A stretch of 64,000 bases of DNA. Source: Proteles cristata cristata (lineage: Eukaryota; Chordata; Mammalia; Carnivora; Hyaenidae). Within the stretch, counting starts at the first letter, position 1. Every line of letters starts with the position of its first letter. The stretch covers positions 85,098 through 149,097 of the forward strand of contig JAESUZ010001527.1 in the NCBI GenBank assembly GCA_017311185.1. The letters are read 5' to 3'. Both the position numbers and the translations under genes were made by a program. The notes under the pieces are model-generated. The model was not told the DNA's origin. It saw nothing but the letters and a program-made list of their open reading frames with translations, and did no database searches. This document shows positions 48,118-60,032 of the stretch, piece after piece.

Positions 48118-50040
48118 CCCATTCAGTTGATCTATATTTGACTTTACCTATTTTCTTCTTCCTCTTAGTTAAGTTTCCTGTTGAAACTGCCTTTGTACTG
48201 TTCAGTGCAGTCATTATTGAGCTCCAAAATTTGTTTGGTCATTTTATGTTTTATATTCTTATGTCACTTATGTTCAAATTCTTTCTTTGTTCTTATATTG
48301 TTTTCATTATATGGTTAAACTGTTTACCTGTGTTTTCATAGCTCTCTGAGAATCTTTACAAAAATTATTTAAAAATTTTGATGTTTTATTTATTTCTGAG
48401 AAAGAGAGAGACAGTGTGAGCAGGGGAGGGTCAGAGAGAGAGGGAGACACAGAATCTGAAGCAGGATCCAGTCTCTGAGCTGGCTGTGAGCAGAGAGCCC
48501 GACGCAGAGCTCGAACCCACGAACCGTGAGATCATGTCTGAGCCAAAGTCGGACGCTTAACCACTGAGCCACCCAGGCACCCCTAATAATTATTTTGAAT
48601 TTTCAGTAATTCCTGACTCTTCATTTCTTTGTAACAAATTACATAAATTTTACTATATTCCATTTGCAACATAATGTTTGTAATTTTTTCCCGGTATCTA
48701 CAGACTTTTGTTGCATTCACGCTTTTGAACACACTCCCCTCTTCAGATTATGTGCATTGACTTCTGTAAAGGAAGATTTTCACATGTATATTGGGACACG
48801 CTGGAGTGTGCTGTGATTCTGGATCTAGCAGTGCAGGTGTCAAGTATGGAATCATGTTGTGATTTTGGATCCTGGTGTGGAATATCTCTTTAATTCAGGC
48901 CACGTCTATCTAACTTTCAACAACTCTGCAACAACTCCACAAGTGTGGAAATCCCACATATGTGCAAAGTGTATTGGAATCTTCACTGGCAACTCCATGT
49001 CCAACACCTTGTGATCACTGCAGGCAACAGTTGTGACCAGAATGAGTGTTGTGACCACACTTGGCTGCAGGGCCAGCTGTAGGTACTGTTAGCGGCATGT
49101 GCCAACTGAAAACACACACATAGTGGTGTGGGCCAGCACAAAAAGGTCTGAGGCCAACTGTGGGCACACTGATAACTTTGAGGGCCATGGATGTTGGTAT
49201 GTACTACAGTGTTGATGGGGCTTGCCACAGATTAATGCATTGGAGGTCAGAGATTGCAGTCGGGCCAGAAGACCATGCAGGTTCTCATCTGGAAAGCCTA
49301 GCCCTAAACTTTCACGTAATAGTAGGATCATCAGCAGTGGCCTAAGCTGGGATTTTGCACTTGCACATCCCCAGAGACTTTGACTGGCTGACAGTGCAAT
49401 ACTAGAATGTATTGGTGGCAGGAAGTGGGGGATAGGGGATTCAGTCAACTAGCATCAGTTAATTAAAATATGTTTGGGGTAAGACTGGTAAAAATCATTA
49501 GAATTCAACAACTATTTAAACTGTTGGTTTCTTCTTCTGTGGTTGAAGCTATTGGATTTGTATGTAAAGTAGGTCACTGTGAATTTCAAGCTTTCCACTG
49601 AATGTTTGTTACTGGTAACTTCTGCTTTTATTTCTAGTTCCCATCTATCTCTATATGTCTCAGCTTTGCCAGTCTCTGGATAGAGTAAAATGGAAGTGGG
49701 ACTTTTGCGTGCCAGCCCAAAAGAAAGCTGAGGAACCTTATTATTCGTCCCACTCTTCCTATACTCATGATGAAAACTCTATGTAGCTGGGAAACTCTCT
49801 TATAACTAAGCAATGTTATCTTGAGGGATTAGTACATGCAGGCAAAATGAAGCTGTATTCCTTCTCTTTATGTGTGGCTATTCTCAGATTTATTATTTCA
49901 ATATGTTGGTGTAGTTTCTTAAGTGAAATTCAGAGCTCATCCACAGATGTTTATGTTCATGGACAGCTGTCTATTTATCTTTGAAAGGGGAACTGAGGCT
50001 GGGGTCTTTTATGTAGCTATTTTCATTATGCCATTCTTAA
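48118..50040 (-). mobile_element. HAL1-like (ORF1-only) element, reverse strand
   Basis: 48180-48640 (minus the SINE) aligns with the ORF1-like segment at 8250-8460: GAGCTCCA..TTTG.TTGGT, then ATAATTATTTTGAATT. It is followed by a 5'UTR-like region ending near TTTCATTATGCCATTCTT (50020-50037), similar to the end at 9590-9615. No ORF2 and no intact frame. The family is assigned by similarity of layout and not by exact match. Confidence 0.5.
48366..48583 (-). mobile_element. SINEC, full length, reverse strand
   Basis: Complete SINE. A short duplication AATTATTT occurs on both sides (about 48363-48370 and 48588-48595). Confidence 0.92.
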
Positions 50041-50470
50041 TAGCTATTTTAAATAGAAATTGTTTAGACATAGTAAAAGACCATAAATTGGAGATTATTC
50101 GAATGGGTTATACAAGATATGATTATGTCATGCCTATAAGAAACCAATTTTAATATAACAAAATAAGTACATTAGAAGTAAAAGGATGAGAAAATACATA
50201 AAATGACAACACTAATTTAAAAAGTCTTGGAAGGACACTGTTAATAGCAAACAGAGAAAACTTTTTTTTTTGACAAATAGTTTATTGTCAAATTAGTTTT
50301 CACATAACACCCAGTGCTAATCCCCACAAGTGTCCTCCTCCATGCCCATCCCTCCTTCCCCCAACATCCATCAGTCCTCAGTTTTTGTCAGCATTCAAGA
50401 GTCTCTCATGGTTTGCCTCTCTCCATTTCCCCCACCATTTCCGCCCTTATTCCCCCCCCTTGGTCTTCTG

Positions 50471-53400
50471 TTAAGTTCCTCCTAATCCTCCTATACGTGC
50501 ACACATATGATATTTGTCCTTCTCTGCCTGACTTATTTCGCTCAGCATAACACCCTCAAGGTCCATCCATGTTGCTACACATGGCCAGATTTCATTGTTT
50601 CTCATTGCCATGTGGTATTCTATGGTATAGATAAACCACATCTTCTTGATCCATTCATCTGTTGATGGACACTTAGGCACTTTCCAGGTTTTAGCTATTG
50701 TGGAGAGTGCTGCTATGAACATTGGGGTACATGTGCTCCTATGCATCAACATTTCTGTATCCCTTAGGTAAATTCCTAGCAGTGCTATTGCTGGGTCCTA
50801 GGGGAGTTCTATTGTTAGTTTCCTGGGGAACCTCCACACTGTTTTCCAGAGGGGCTGTACCAGTTGACATTCCCACCAACAGTGTAGGAGGGTGCCCGTT
50901 TCTCCACATCCTCGCCAGCATCTAGAGTTCTCTGATTTGCTCATTTTAGCCACTCTGACTGACATGAGGTGGTATCTCAGTGTGGTTTTGATTTGTATTT
51001 CCCTGATGAGGAGGGATGCTGAGCTTCGTTTCATGTGTCTGTTGGCCATCTGGATGTCCTCTTTGGAGAAGTGCCTGTTCATATCTTCTGCCCATTTCTT
51101 GACTGGGTTGTTTGTTTTTCGGGCGTGTAGTTTGGTGAGTTCCTTGTAGATTCTGGATATCAACCCTTTATCTGATATGTCATTTGCAACTATCTTTCCC
51201 ATTCCGTTGGTTGCCTATTAATTTTCTGGGTTGTTTCCTTGGCTGTGCAGAAGCTTTTAATCTTGAGGAGGTACCAACAGTTTATTTTGGCTCTTGATTC
51301 CCTTGCTTTTGGGGATGTGTCAAGTAAGAAGTTGCTGCGGTGGAGGTCAAGGAGGTTGTTTCCTGCTTTCTCCTCTAGGATGTTGATAGTTTCCTGTCTC
51401 ACGTTCAGGTCCTTTATCCATTTTGAGTTTATTTTTGTGCATGGTGTGAGAAAATGTTCTAGTTTCATTCTTCTGCATGTTGCTGTCCAGTTCTCCCAAC
51501 ACCATCTGTTAAAAAGGCTGTCTTTTTTCCATCGGATATTCTTTCCTGCTTTGTCAAAGATTAGTTGGCTGTATACTTTTGGGTCCACTTCTGAGTTTTC
51601 AATTCTGTTCCATTGGTCTATGTGTCTGTTTTTGTGCCAATACCATACTGTCTTGATGATGACAGCTTTGTAGTAGAGGCTAAAGTCTGGGATGGTGATC
51701 CCTCCCGTTTTGGTTTTATTTTTCAGGATTACTTTGGCTATTCGGGGTCTTTGTGGTTCCATACAAATTTTTGGATAGTTTGTTCTAGTTTTGAGAAGTA
51801 TGCTGGTGCAATTTTTGATTGGAATTGCATTGAATGTGTAGATAGCTTTGGGTAGTAATGACATCTTAACTATATTTATTCTTCCTATCCATGAGCATGG
51901 AATGTTTTTCCATTTCTTTGTGTCTTCTTCAATTTCCTTCATAACTTTTCTATAGTTTTCATCATACAGATCTCTTGTATCCTTGGTTAGGTTTATTCCG
52001 AGGTATTTTATGGTTTTTTGTGCAACTGTGAATGGGATCCATTTCTTGATTTCTCTTTCTGTTGCTTCATTGTTGGTGTATAAAAATACAACCGATTTCT
52101 GTACGTTGATTTTGTACCCTGCAACTTGGCTGAATTCTTGGATCAGTTCTAGTAGCCTTCTGGTGGAGTCTGTCGGGTTTTCGATGTAGAGTGTCATGTC
52201 ATCTGCGAAGAGTGAAAGTTTGACTTCCTCTTTGCCAATTCTGATGCCTTTGATTTCCTTTTGGTGTCTGATGGCTGATGCTAGGACTTCCAGCACTATG
52301 TTAAACAGCAGTGGTGAGAGTGGGCATCCCTGTCGTGTTCCTCATCTCAGGGGGAAAGCTCTGAGTTTTCCCCGTTGAGGATGATGTTAGCTGAAGGCTT
52401 CTCATAGATGGCTTTGATGATGTTTAAGTAGGTTCGTTCTATCCCAACTTTCTCGAGAGTCTTTATTAAGAAGGGATGCTGTATTTTGTCAAATGCTTTT
52501 TCTGCATCTATTGACAGGATCATATGTTTTTTATCTTTTCTTTTATTGATATGATGTATCATATTGATTGATTTGCGAATGTTGAACCAGCCCTGTAACC
52601 CAGGAATGAATCCCAATTGATCTTGGTGGATGATTCTTTTGATATGCTGCTGGATTCGATTTGCAAGGATCTTGTTGAGAATTTTTGCATCCATATTCAT
52701 CAAGGATATTGGCCTGTAGTTCTCTTTTTTTCCTGGATCTCTGTCTGGCTTGGGAATCAGTGTGATGTTGGCTTCATAAAAAGAGTCTGGGAGTTTTCCT
52801 TCGCTTTCTATTTTTTGGAATAGCTTGAGAAGAATTGGGATTAATTCTGTTTTAAATGTCTGGTAGAATTCCCCAGGGAAGCCATCAGGTCCAGGGCTCT
52901 TATTTGTTGGGAGATTTTTGATCACTGATTCAATTTCTTCACTCGTTATGGGTCTGTTCTGGTTTTCTATTTCTTCCCGTGTGAATTTTGGTAGTGAGTG
53001 TGTGTTTAGGAATTTGTCCATTTCTTCTAAGTTGTCCAATTTGTTGGCATATAATTTTTCATAGTATTCCCTGATAATTGCTTGTATTTCTGAGGGGTTG
53101 GTTGTAATAAGTCCATTTTCATTCATCATTTTGTCTATTTGGGTGCTCTCTCTTTTCTTTTGGATAAGTCTGGCTAGAGGTTTGTCAATTTTGTTTACTT
53201 TTTGAAAAAACCAACTCTTGGTTTCATGGATCTGCTCAATTGTTTCTTTGTCCTCTATGTTGTTTATTTCTGCTCTAATTGTTACTATTTCTCTTCTTCT
53301 ACTGGGTTTAGGGCGTTCTTGTTGCTCTGCCTCTAGTTCCTTTAGGTGAGCTGTTAGATTTTGGACTTGCGCTTTTTCTAATCTCTTAAAATAGGCCTGG

Positions 53401-54323
53401 AGAGCAATGTACTTTCCTCTTAGGACTGCCTTTGCCGCATCCCATAGATGTTGAATTGTTGTGTTTTCATTTCCATTTGTTTCCATATATTTTTTAATTT
53501 TACCTCTAATTGTCTAATTGGCCCATTCATTCTTTAGAAAGGTATTCTTCAACCTCCATGTTTTTGGAAGTTTTCCAGACTTCTTCCTGTAATTGATTTC
53601 AAGTTTCAAAGCATTGTGATCTGACAGTGTGCATGGTATGATCTCTATTCTTTTATATTTATTGAGGGCTGCTTTATGTCCCAGTATGGGATCTATCTTG
53701 GAGAATGTGCCATGCGCACTTGAGAAGAAAGTAAATTCCCTGGCCTCAGGATGTAAAGTTCTAAATATATCCGTCAGGTCCATCTGGTCCAATGTATCTT
53801 TCAAGTCCATTATTTCTTTAGTGATTTTCTGTCTGGTTGACCTATCCATTGCTGTAAGCAGAGTATTAAAGTCCCCTGCTATTAGCACATTCTTATCTAG
53901 AAGCTAGTTTCTGTTTGTGATTAATTGTTTTAGATATTTAGGTGCTCCCATATTCGGTGCATAGACATTTATGATGGTTAGTTCTTCCTGATGGATGGAT
54001 CCTGTAATTATTATGTAGTGCCCTTCTTCATCTCTTGTGATTGTCTTTAATTTAAAGTCCAGTTTGTCTGATATAAGTATCGCTACTCCGGCTTTCTTTT
54101 GATTTCCTGTAGCATGATATATATTTCTCCATCCCCTTACTTTTAATCTGAAGGTATCTTCCCGTCTAAAATGAGTTTCTTGTAGACAGCATATAGATGG
54201 ATTTTGTTTTTTAATCCATTCTGCTACCCTATGTCTTTTGATTGGAGCATTCAGCCCATTTACATTCAGTGTTATTATTGAAATATGTGGGTTTAGAGTC
54301 TTTGTATCTTTTGTAGGGTTCAT
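50471..54323 (-). pseudogene. L1 ORF2 pseudogene, nearly complete (about 1,284 codons)
   Basis: The start MNPTKDTKTLNPHISIITLN is at 54323. Endonuclease motifs are CCLQETHFRREDTFRLKV, NVYAPNMGAPKYLKQL, AGDFNT (53880) and LSDHNALKLEI (about 53630), covering catalytic Glu, Asp and His positions known for L1 EN. RT motifs follow at 53486-52347 ([52 protein letters not shown]). The catalytic FADDM and the thumb are in 52296-51190. The C-terminal Cys-His cluster CX3CX7HX4C ([20 protein letters not shown]) is in 51202-50798. It ends ARIGGLGGT at 50471. Breaks near 53904, 53510, 52345, 51195 and 50775 inactivate it. Confidence 0.92.
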
Positions 54324-54369
54324 GTTTGTGGTGGTGTCTCTGGAATCTTTGTTCCTTGCAACCTTTCCT

Positions 54370-55260
54370 TCAGAGCATCCCCTTCAGGATTTCTTGTAGG
54401 GCTGGCTTCGTGGTGACAAATTCTTTCAATTTCTGTTTGTTTGGAAAGGTTTTTATCTCTCCTTCTATTTTGAATGACAGGCTTGCTGGATAGAGGATTC
54501 TTGGCTGCATATTTTTACTGTTCATCACATTGAAGATCTCTTGCCATTCTTTTCTGGCCTGCCACGTTTCAGTAGATAGGTCTGTCACCACTCTGATAGG
54601 TTTCCCTTTGTATGTGAGGGCCCTTTTCTCCCTAGGTGCTTTCAAAATTCTCTCTTTGTCCTTGTATTTTGCCATTTTTACGATGATATGTAGTGCAGAA
54701 GATCGATTCAAGTTACATCTGAGGGGAGTCCTCTGAGCCTCTTGTATTTCCACATTTTCTTCCTTCCACAGGTCGGGGAAGTTCTCTGCTGTAATTTGTT
54801 TCAGGACTCCTTCTGCACCTTTTCCTCTCTCTTCTTCTTCTGGGATTCCTATGATACGGATATTGTTGCGTTTGACCGTATGGCTGATCTCTCAAATTCT
54901 TCTTTCCTGTTCCTGGATCAGTTTGTCTCTTTTTTTGTCAGCTTCTTGTTTTTCTATAATGGTGTCTTCCAAATCACTTTTTCTCCTTTCTCCCTCTTCA
55001 ATCCGTGCATTGGAGGCCTCTAATATGTTATGTAATTCATTTATCGCATTTTTAATTCTTCATGCCTATTTTTATTTTCCATTCTGTCTGTAGCCGTAGT
55101 TTCTTTGATGTCCCCTATGTTTTTCAAGCCCTGTTATTAATTTTACCATTATTATTCTAAAATCTTGTTCACTTATGCTGCTGATATCTGTTTTGAGCAG
55201 TTCATTAGCTGTCATTTCTTCTTGGAGTTTCTTTGGGGGAGAGCTCTTTCGTTTCGTCAT
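54370..55260 (-). pseudogene. L1 ORF1 pseudogene, nearly complete (about 297 codons)
   Basis: The start MTKRKSSPPKKLQEEMTANE is at 55260, a basic N-terminus followed by a coiled-coil region. The RRM and C-terminal domain are open at 54753-54370: SALHIIVKMAKYKDKERILK, TWQARKEWQEIFNVMNSKNM, FKIEGEIKTFPNKQKLKEFV, ending LKGML. The frame is lost after about 55072 and around 54740. ORF1p would form trimers that bind L1 RNA in the cytoplasmic ribonucleoprotein. The 47-nt spacing to ORF2 is normal for mammalian L1. Confidence 0.9.
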
Positions 55261-56057
55261 TTAATTAGCTTTCTGGCTCTTGTTGGTTTTAAAGACCTGT
55301 TATGCTCTCTGTTTCAATGAGTGCTGTTCTATCCAAGAAGACTCTTTGACTTTCCAGGACCTATCCTTTCAGAGATTGTTTTTTGATTGGTATCCCTCGG
55401 TCTCTCTTGTTGGGACCTTAGTTATTTTATTTTCCTATTCGTAATGATATTTGGGACTCATCACCTTGTGTACTCTAGCTTGTTTCTTGAGGTAGCCCTG
55501 GAACTGAAAACAGACAGACAAACACACAGGGAGCAGGAGCACACAAACGCACAGGCTAATTCAACTAACATGCAAAGCGAGAGGGAAAACGAAGAAGTTA
55601 CGAGAAAAGACGGAGGAGGGAGGGCTAATAATAGGGAGCCTAAAATACATACAAGGGTCAAAAAGGGGAAAAGAAAAGGAAAAAAGAAGAAAACCGATGG
55701 ACAAAGAACGGTTTAAAGCATATACCTGGATTTCCCAGCTACAGTTAAATAGCCGTGTGTATGCAGTGCTGGTTGAAGAGCATAGAGAAAAAGAGAGAAG
55801 GCAGGGTGAGACAAGGCAGATTTGGAAATAGAATGAACAGACAGAAGGGATAAGAAACTGTTTTCAAAGAGGTAAAGGGTAGAATATGGTTGGATAGGTG
55901 AGAGAAGGATGCTGGAATTATCCAGAGAAACTATATAGTCTAATTACTCCTGAGAGAAATAGCTGAAAAAGTCGGTAGGTATAGAATTTACATTTACAGA
56001 ATGGACTTGTTGTGATTGTTTAAGCAAGCTGGCGACCAGAGTTAATCAGGTCAATGT

Positions 56058-56212
56058 TTTGGGGAAAAAAGCGAGAAAAGAGAAAGAAGAAGAAAAAAAG
56101 AAAGAGAAAAGAAAGGGGAAAAAAGAAGAAAGAAGAAAAAAAAGGGGAAAAAACAAAAAAAGGAAAAAAAAGGAAAAAAGTAAGAGGAAAAAAAAAAGGG
56201 AGGAGGGCACCT
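56058..56212. repeat. Long purine tract in L1 5'UTR
   Basis: About 155 bp almost entirely A/G on the plus strand. It is the longest of the three equivalent tracts and encodes an artificial Lys/Arg/Glu reading frame. Confidence 0.9.
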
Positions 56213-57217
56213 CTCAGGCAGGGATGGGCGTGGTGTGATCCGATGCCTCAGGCGGGGGTTCTGCCTTGGCGATTGTGGGGAGGAGAGTGAGGGTGCTCCA
56301 GTCCCTTCTTGAACCCCGCGCTGCCGCTCCCTTTTTTTTGGCCTGTTATCTCCCCTTCCGGGGACGCAGCCGAAGTTGGTTGCACTCTTCAACCCAGGCC
56401 AGTTCCAATCTCCATATCCCAGTCCGCGTCCCCCGCTGAAATTGCCTTAGACACAGCTTCCCAGCCAAACCTGTCGGGCTATTCCAGGCTCCCTGTCGAG
56501 TTCTGGGGGCGGAGTCAGAATAGCAGCTTCCTTCTCTGGGTCAGGCTGGCGCGCATGCGCAGGGCTTGTCTGCCAGGTCCGCGTTGTCCGAGCCAGCTGG
56601 AGTGAGGAAAACCGGGTCCCTCTATGGCTCGTCACCCGAAACACCAACTCACAGGCAAATTTCCCAGTTTTTAGCTCTTTGCCTTCCCTCTCGAGTTCCA
56701 GCCATCCAGGAGCGTGGCGCCCGGTGTCATCGCGGCTCTTTCAGGGGTTCCAGCCTCCCTGGAGCTAGAATGGTTGCAGGCGCCCCACCACTCTGAAATC
56801 CAACCTCCAGGAGCGGCACAAAGAAGCAGTTTGTGTGCTCAGCCTCCCCCAGGTCCAGTTGGCGCGAGGGGACCTGGTGTGCAGGTATTTGGCAAGTACG
56901 GTCTTTCTATGCACCGAGCGGAGGTTTTTTCCCCCCCGAGCAGAGGTTTTTCTATTTCGGACTCTCTCCTTTTCCCCTCTCACTCCCCGTAGAGGGTAGA
57001 GGGGGATCGCCTCCCACCCTGGAGTCTCCGATCCCGGCCCGATTTTATCTTCCCCGGTTCGCACTCACGTTAGAAGGCTTTCTCAGTGGATTCTGCGCCC
57101 TTTTTCTCCCAGTCTCAGGTTTTGTAAGGTTTCCAATGGCTTCAGATCTTTTCTGTGTGATGTATGGGCGCGAGTGCAAGTACGGAGCTCCTTACTTCTC
57201 CGCCATCTTGCCCTCCC
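56213..57217 (-). promoter_or_regulatory. CpG-rich L1 5'UTR (internal promoter region)
   Basis: Visibly higher C+G and many CpGs compared with the AT-rich surroundings, as expected of an L1 5'UTR that drives transcription from its first base on the minus strand. The retained CpGs suggest a recent arrival, since methylated CpGs decay. Short frames here (for example 56833-57288) are chance products. Confidence 0.65.
57203..57210 (-). promoter_or_regulatory. YY1-like motif at L1 5' end
   Basis: CCATCTTG on the plus strand, 8 bases inside the L1 5' end, in the position of the human L1 YY1 site that positions transcription initiation. Confidence 0.65.
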
Positions 57218-57228
57218 GAGAAAACTTT

Positions 57229-57275
57229 AAAACAAGAGAAATACCAAAAAAAAAAAAAAAAACAAGAGAAATACC
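57229..57275 (+). mobile_element. Candidate poly(A)-only retrotransposition scar
   Basis: AAAACAAGAGAAATACC occurs exactly at 57229-57245 and 57259-57275, with only A residues between (57246-57258). The sequence before the first copy is CTTT, so the bottom strand reads TTTT/AAAG at the cut, a consensus L1-endonuclease site. No element body is present. The alternative is a tandem duplication with A-run expansion. Confidence 0.65.
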
Positions 57276-57599
57276 TAAGGATCAATAATGACATTGAATA
57301 ATAATAAAATGAAAATCTCAGGAAGATAAAATATTCCTAATAATATACACAACTCACAATAGAAAATAAAATAGATTAAATATTGAAGAAATTAAATGGG
57401 CAAAATGTACAAATCAACAATTATAGTTGGAAACTTCAACACTTTCCTGTCTGTAATTCCTCAAATAGAGGCAGAAGTACTGCAACTAATTTTATGTGGT
57501 TAACATTTCCCCAATATAAACACCAAATTAAAAATATACAATAAAAGAAAATAAAAGTAGAGACAAATAGCCCTCAAGAATATAGAAGAATTGGTAAAG

Positions 57600-57775
57600 T
57601 ATATGGGATAGAAGATGGGTTAAAGAAGATGGGTGAAATATATATAAGGGATTAGGAGTACACCTATCATTATAAGCCCCAAAAATGCATAGAATCATTG
57701 AATTATTATACTGTACACTTGAAACTAGTATAACACTAGTTATTAATTATACTTGAATAAAGATATATATGGTTT
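57600..57775 (+). mobile_element. Short old LINE-1 3'-end fragment
   Basis: The tail TATACTGTACACTTGAAACT...TTAATTATACTTGAATAAAG is the 3' end of L1M-type elements. It interrupts the ORF2 of the old plus-strand L1, and the left boundary is approximate. 57480-57600 just before it is AT-rich and unassigned. Confidence 0.7.
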
Positions 57776-57839
57776 AGATAGCCAATAGGGCCTTCATAAA
57801 AATTTAAAAAAGAATATGGATGAAAAATCCTTATGGGTA

Positions 57840-60020
57840 TTAGTGTCAATGAAGAAATTTTAAACAATAATTTAAAAAATCTTGAGACAAATGGAAATAT
57901 AAATACAATACACCAAAACTTAATGGGATAAAGCAATAGAAGTTCTAAGAAGGAAGTTCCTAATGATAAATTCCTACATTAAGAAATGAGACAGATCTCA
58001 ATTAAAAAACCTAACTATACACCTCAAGGAGCTAGAAAAAGAATAACTAAAATTAAAGTTAGTAGGAGGAATAGAATAACAAAGATTAACAGAATTAAAT
58101 GAAATAGAGACTAAAAAAGACAAAAGAAAAAATATGTGAAACTAAGAGCTAACTTTTTAAATAATAAAAAAATAGACAAACCTTTAGCTAAACTCACAAA
58201 GAAAGAAAATATAAAGGAATCAAATAAATAAAATTAGAAAAAGAGTAGATGTTACAATTGATAACACAGAAATACAAAGTGTTATAAGAAACTACTATGA
58301 ACATTTATACACCAACAAATTGAACATCCTAAGATAAATGAATATATGCCTGAAAATATGCAACATATGAGGACTAAATTATGAAAAAATTAAAAATCTG
58401 AACAGATTAACTAGTAGTTAGAAGATTGAGTCATTAATCAAAAATCCCCAATACACAAAATCTATGACAATATGGATTCTCTGTTTAATGCTACCAGATA
58501 AATAAAGAACAATGCCAACCTTTTCCAAACTGTCCAAAAAATAGAAAACCAGAGAATATTTCCATACTCATTTTCCAAGGCCGGCATTACTGTGATACAA
58601 AAAATGACAAATGGGACAGTACAGGAAAAGAAAATTACAAGCCAAATCCCTGAAAAACATAAAGTCAAAAATGCAAAACAAAATATTAACAAACAGAATT
58701 CAACAATACATTAATAGGACTATACTGCATGATAAAAGGGAATTAATTTCAGGGAGACAAAGATGGTTCAACATCTGCAAATCAATCCATTTGATTCCCT
58801 ATGATACAAAATTAAGGGACAGGGATAATATGATCATCTCAATAGATGCAAAAAGAGTATTTGGTTATTTCATTCATTTCTGATAAAAACTCTCAAAAAA
58901 GTGCGTATAGAAGAAATATGCCCTAACATAACAAAGACCATATATGGCAAGTCTACAGCTACCTTCATACTCAATGGTGATAAGATGAAACATATTCCAC
59001 TAAAATTAGGAAAAAGACATGGATACTCAAGTTTCCACTTTCATTCGTTCTAGTATTGGATGGCATAGGCAGATCAAATAGGCAAGTCATCCAAATAAAC
59101 AGGGAGGAAGTAAAACTGTCACTATTTGAAGATAACATGACATTAAAGTCTATACCAAAAAAAAGAGTTAGATCTAATAAATTCAGTAAAAAAAACAAAC
59201 AAACTCAATTTACAGAAATCACTTGTGTTTCTGTAAGCTGATAATGAACATTCAGAAAGATAAATTAATAAGACAATTCCACTGACAATTGCATCAAAAA
59301 GAATAATATACCTAGGAATAGATTTGACCAAGGAGGTGAAAACTATTAGACACTGATGAAGGAAATGAATAAGAAACAACTAAATAAAAAGATACTCCAC
59401 GTTTATAGATTGAAATAATTAACATTGTTAAAATGCCCATACTATCCAAAACTATCTATAGGTTTAATGTCATCCCTATCAAAATGTTAATGCATTTTTC
59501 ACAGAAATTGAATAATCATAAAATTTGTCTGAACCCACAAAAGAAACCAAATAGGCAAAGCAATCGTGAGTAAGAAAAATAAAGTTGGAAGCATTACTCT
59601 TCCTTATTCCAAACTATATTACAAAGCAGTAGTAATCAAACTAAAATGGTATTGGAAAAAACACAGGTTTATAGATTTATGGATCAGAATAAAAATCTCA
59701 GAAATAAACACATAAATATATGGCCAATTAATTTACAGCAAAGGAACCAAAGGCAGACAATGTGGAAAAACAGTGTTTTGAGAAAACTGGACAGTCACAT
59801 TCAAAAAAGTGAAACTGTACCACTATCTTACATCATACATAAAAGTCAGCTTAAAATGAATTGAAGACGAGCATGAGACCTGAAACAATAACTCTCCCAG
59901 ATTTTTTGGATTTGACTCCAAAACTAAAGGCAGTAAAAACAAAAAATACATAGGACACATTACTTAAAAACAAAAAGAAACAAAACTTCTGTACAGCAAA
60001 GGAAACCTCCAACAAAAAGA
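57840..60020 (+). pseudogene. Old L1 ORF2 remnant (linker, RT, thumb)
   Basis: Most frames are broken. 58611-58883 keeps AKSLKNIKSKMQNKILTNRI (RT fingers) and MIISIDAKRVF (palm). The catalytic box at about 59126 reads FEDNM in place of FADDM, losing one of the two essential aspartates. 59646-59864 keeps a thumb-like SHIQKSETVPLSYIIHKSQL. It is therefore dead on several counts. Confidence 0.78.
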
Positions 60021-60032
60021 AAAGGCACTACT

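Larger units (their letters stand above)
50265..57217 (-). mobile_element. Best preserved near-full-length LINE-1, reverse strand, with target-site duplication
   Basis: 6,953 bp. Poly(A) appears as T-run at 50265-50270, then 3'UTR, ORF2 (54323-50471), 47-nt spacer, ORF1 (55260-54370) and a 5'UTR of about 1.96 kb with a purine tract and CpG-rich 5' kilobase, starting at 57217. The flanks GAGAAAACTTT at 50254-50264 and 57218-57228 are an exact 11-bp duplication. The target CTTT/AAAA fits the L1 endonuclease. The surrounding old plus-strand L1 reads through. There are no nested elements. Only about five breaks in ORF2 and two or three in ORF1 make it the youngest full-length copy here. Confidence 0.95.

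Noticed and set aside
49089..49448. Frames of 60-119 codons on both strands
   Set aside because: They fall in the 5'UTR-like part of a HAL1/L1 remnant, with no domain recognised.
52347..53486. 379-codon frame as a functional RT gene
   Set aside because: It is part of a complete but interrupted ORF2. Breaks on both sides leave no full-length product.
56054..56290. Lys/Arg-rich basic protein
   Set aside because: A frame through the purine tract of an L1 5'UTR.
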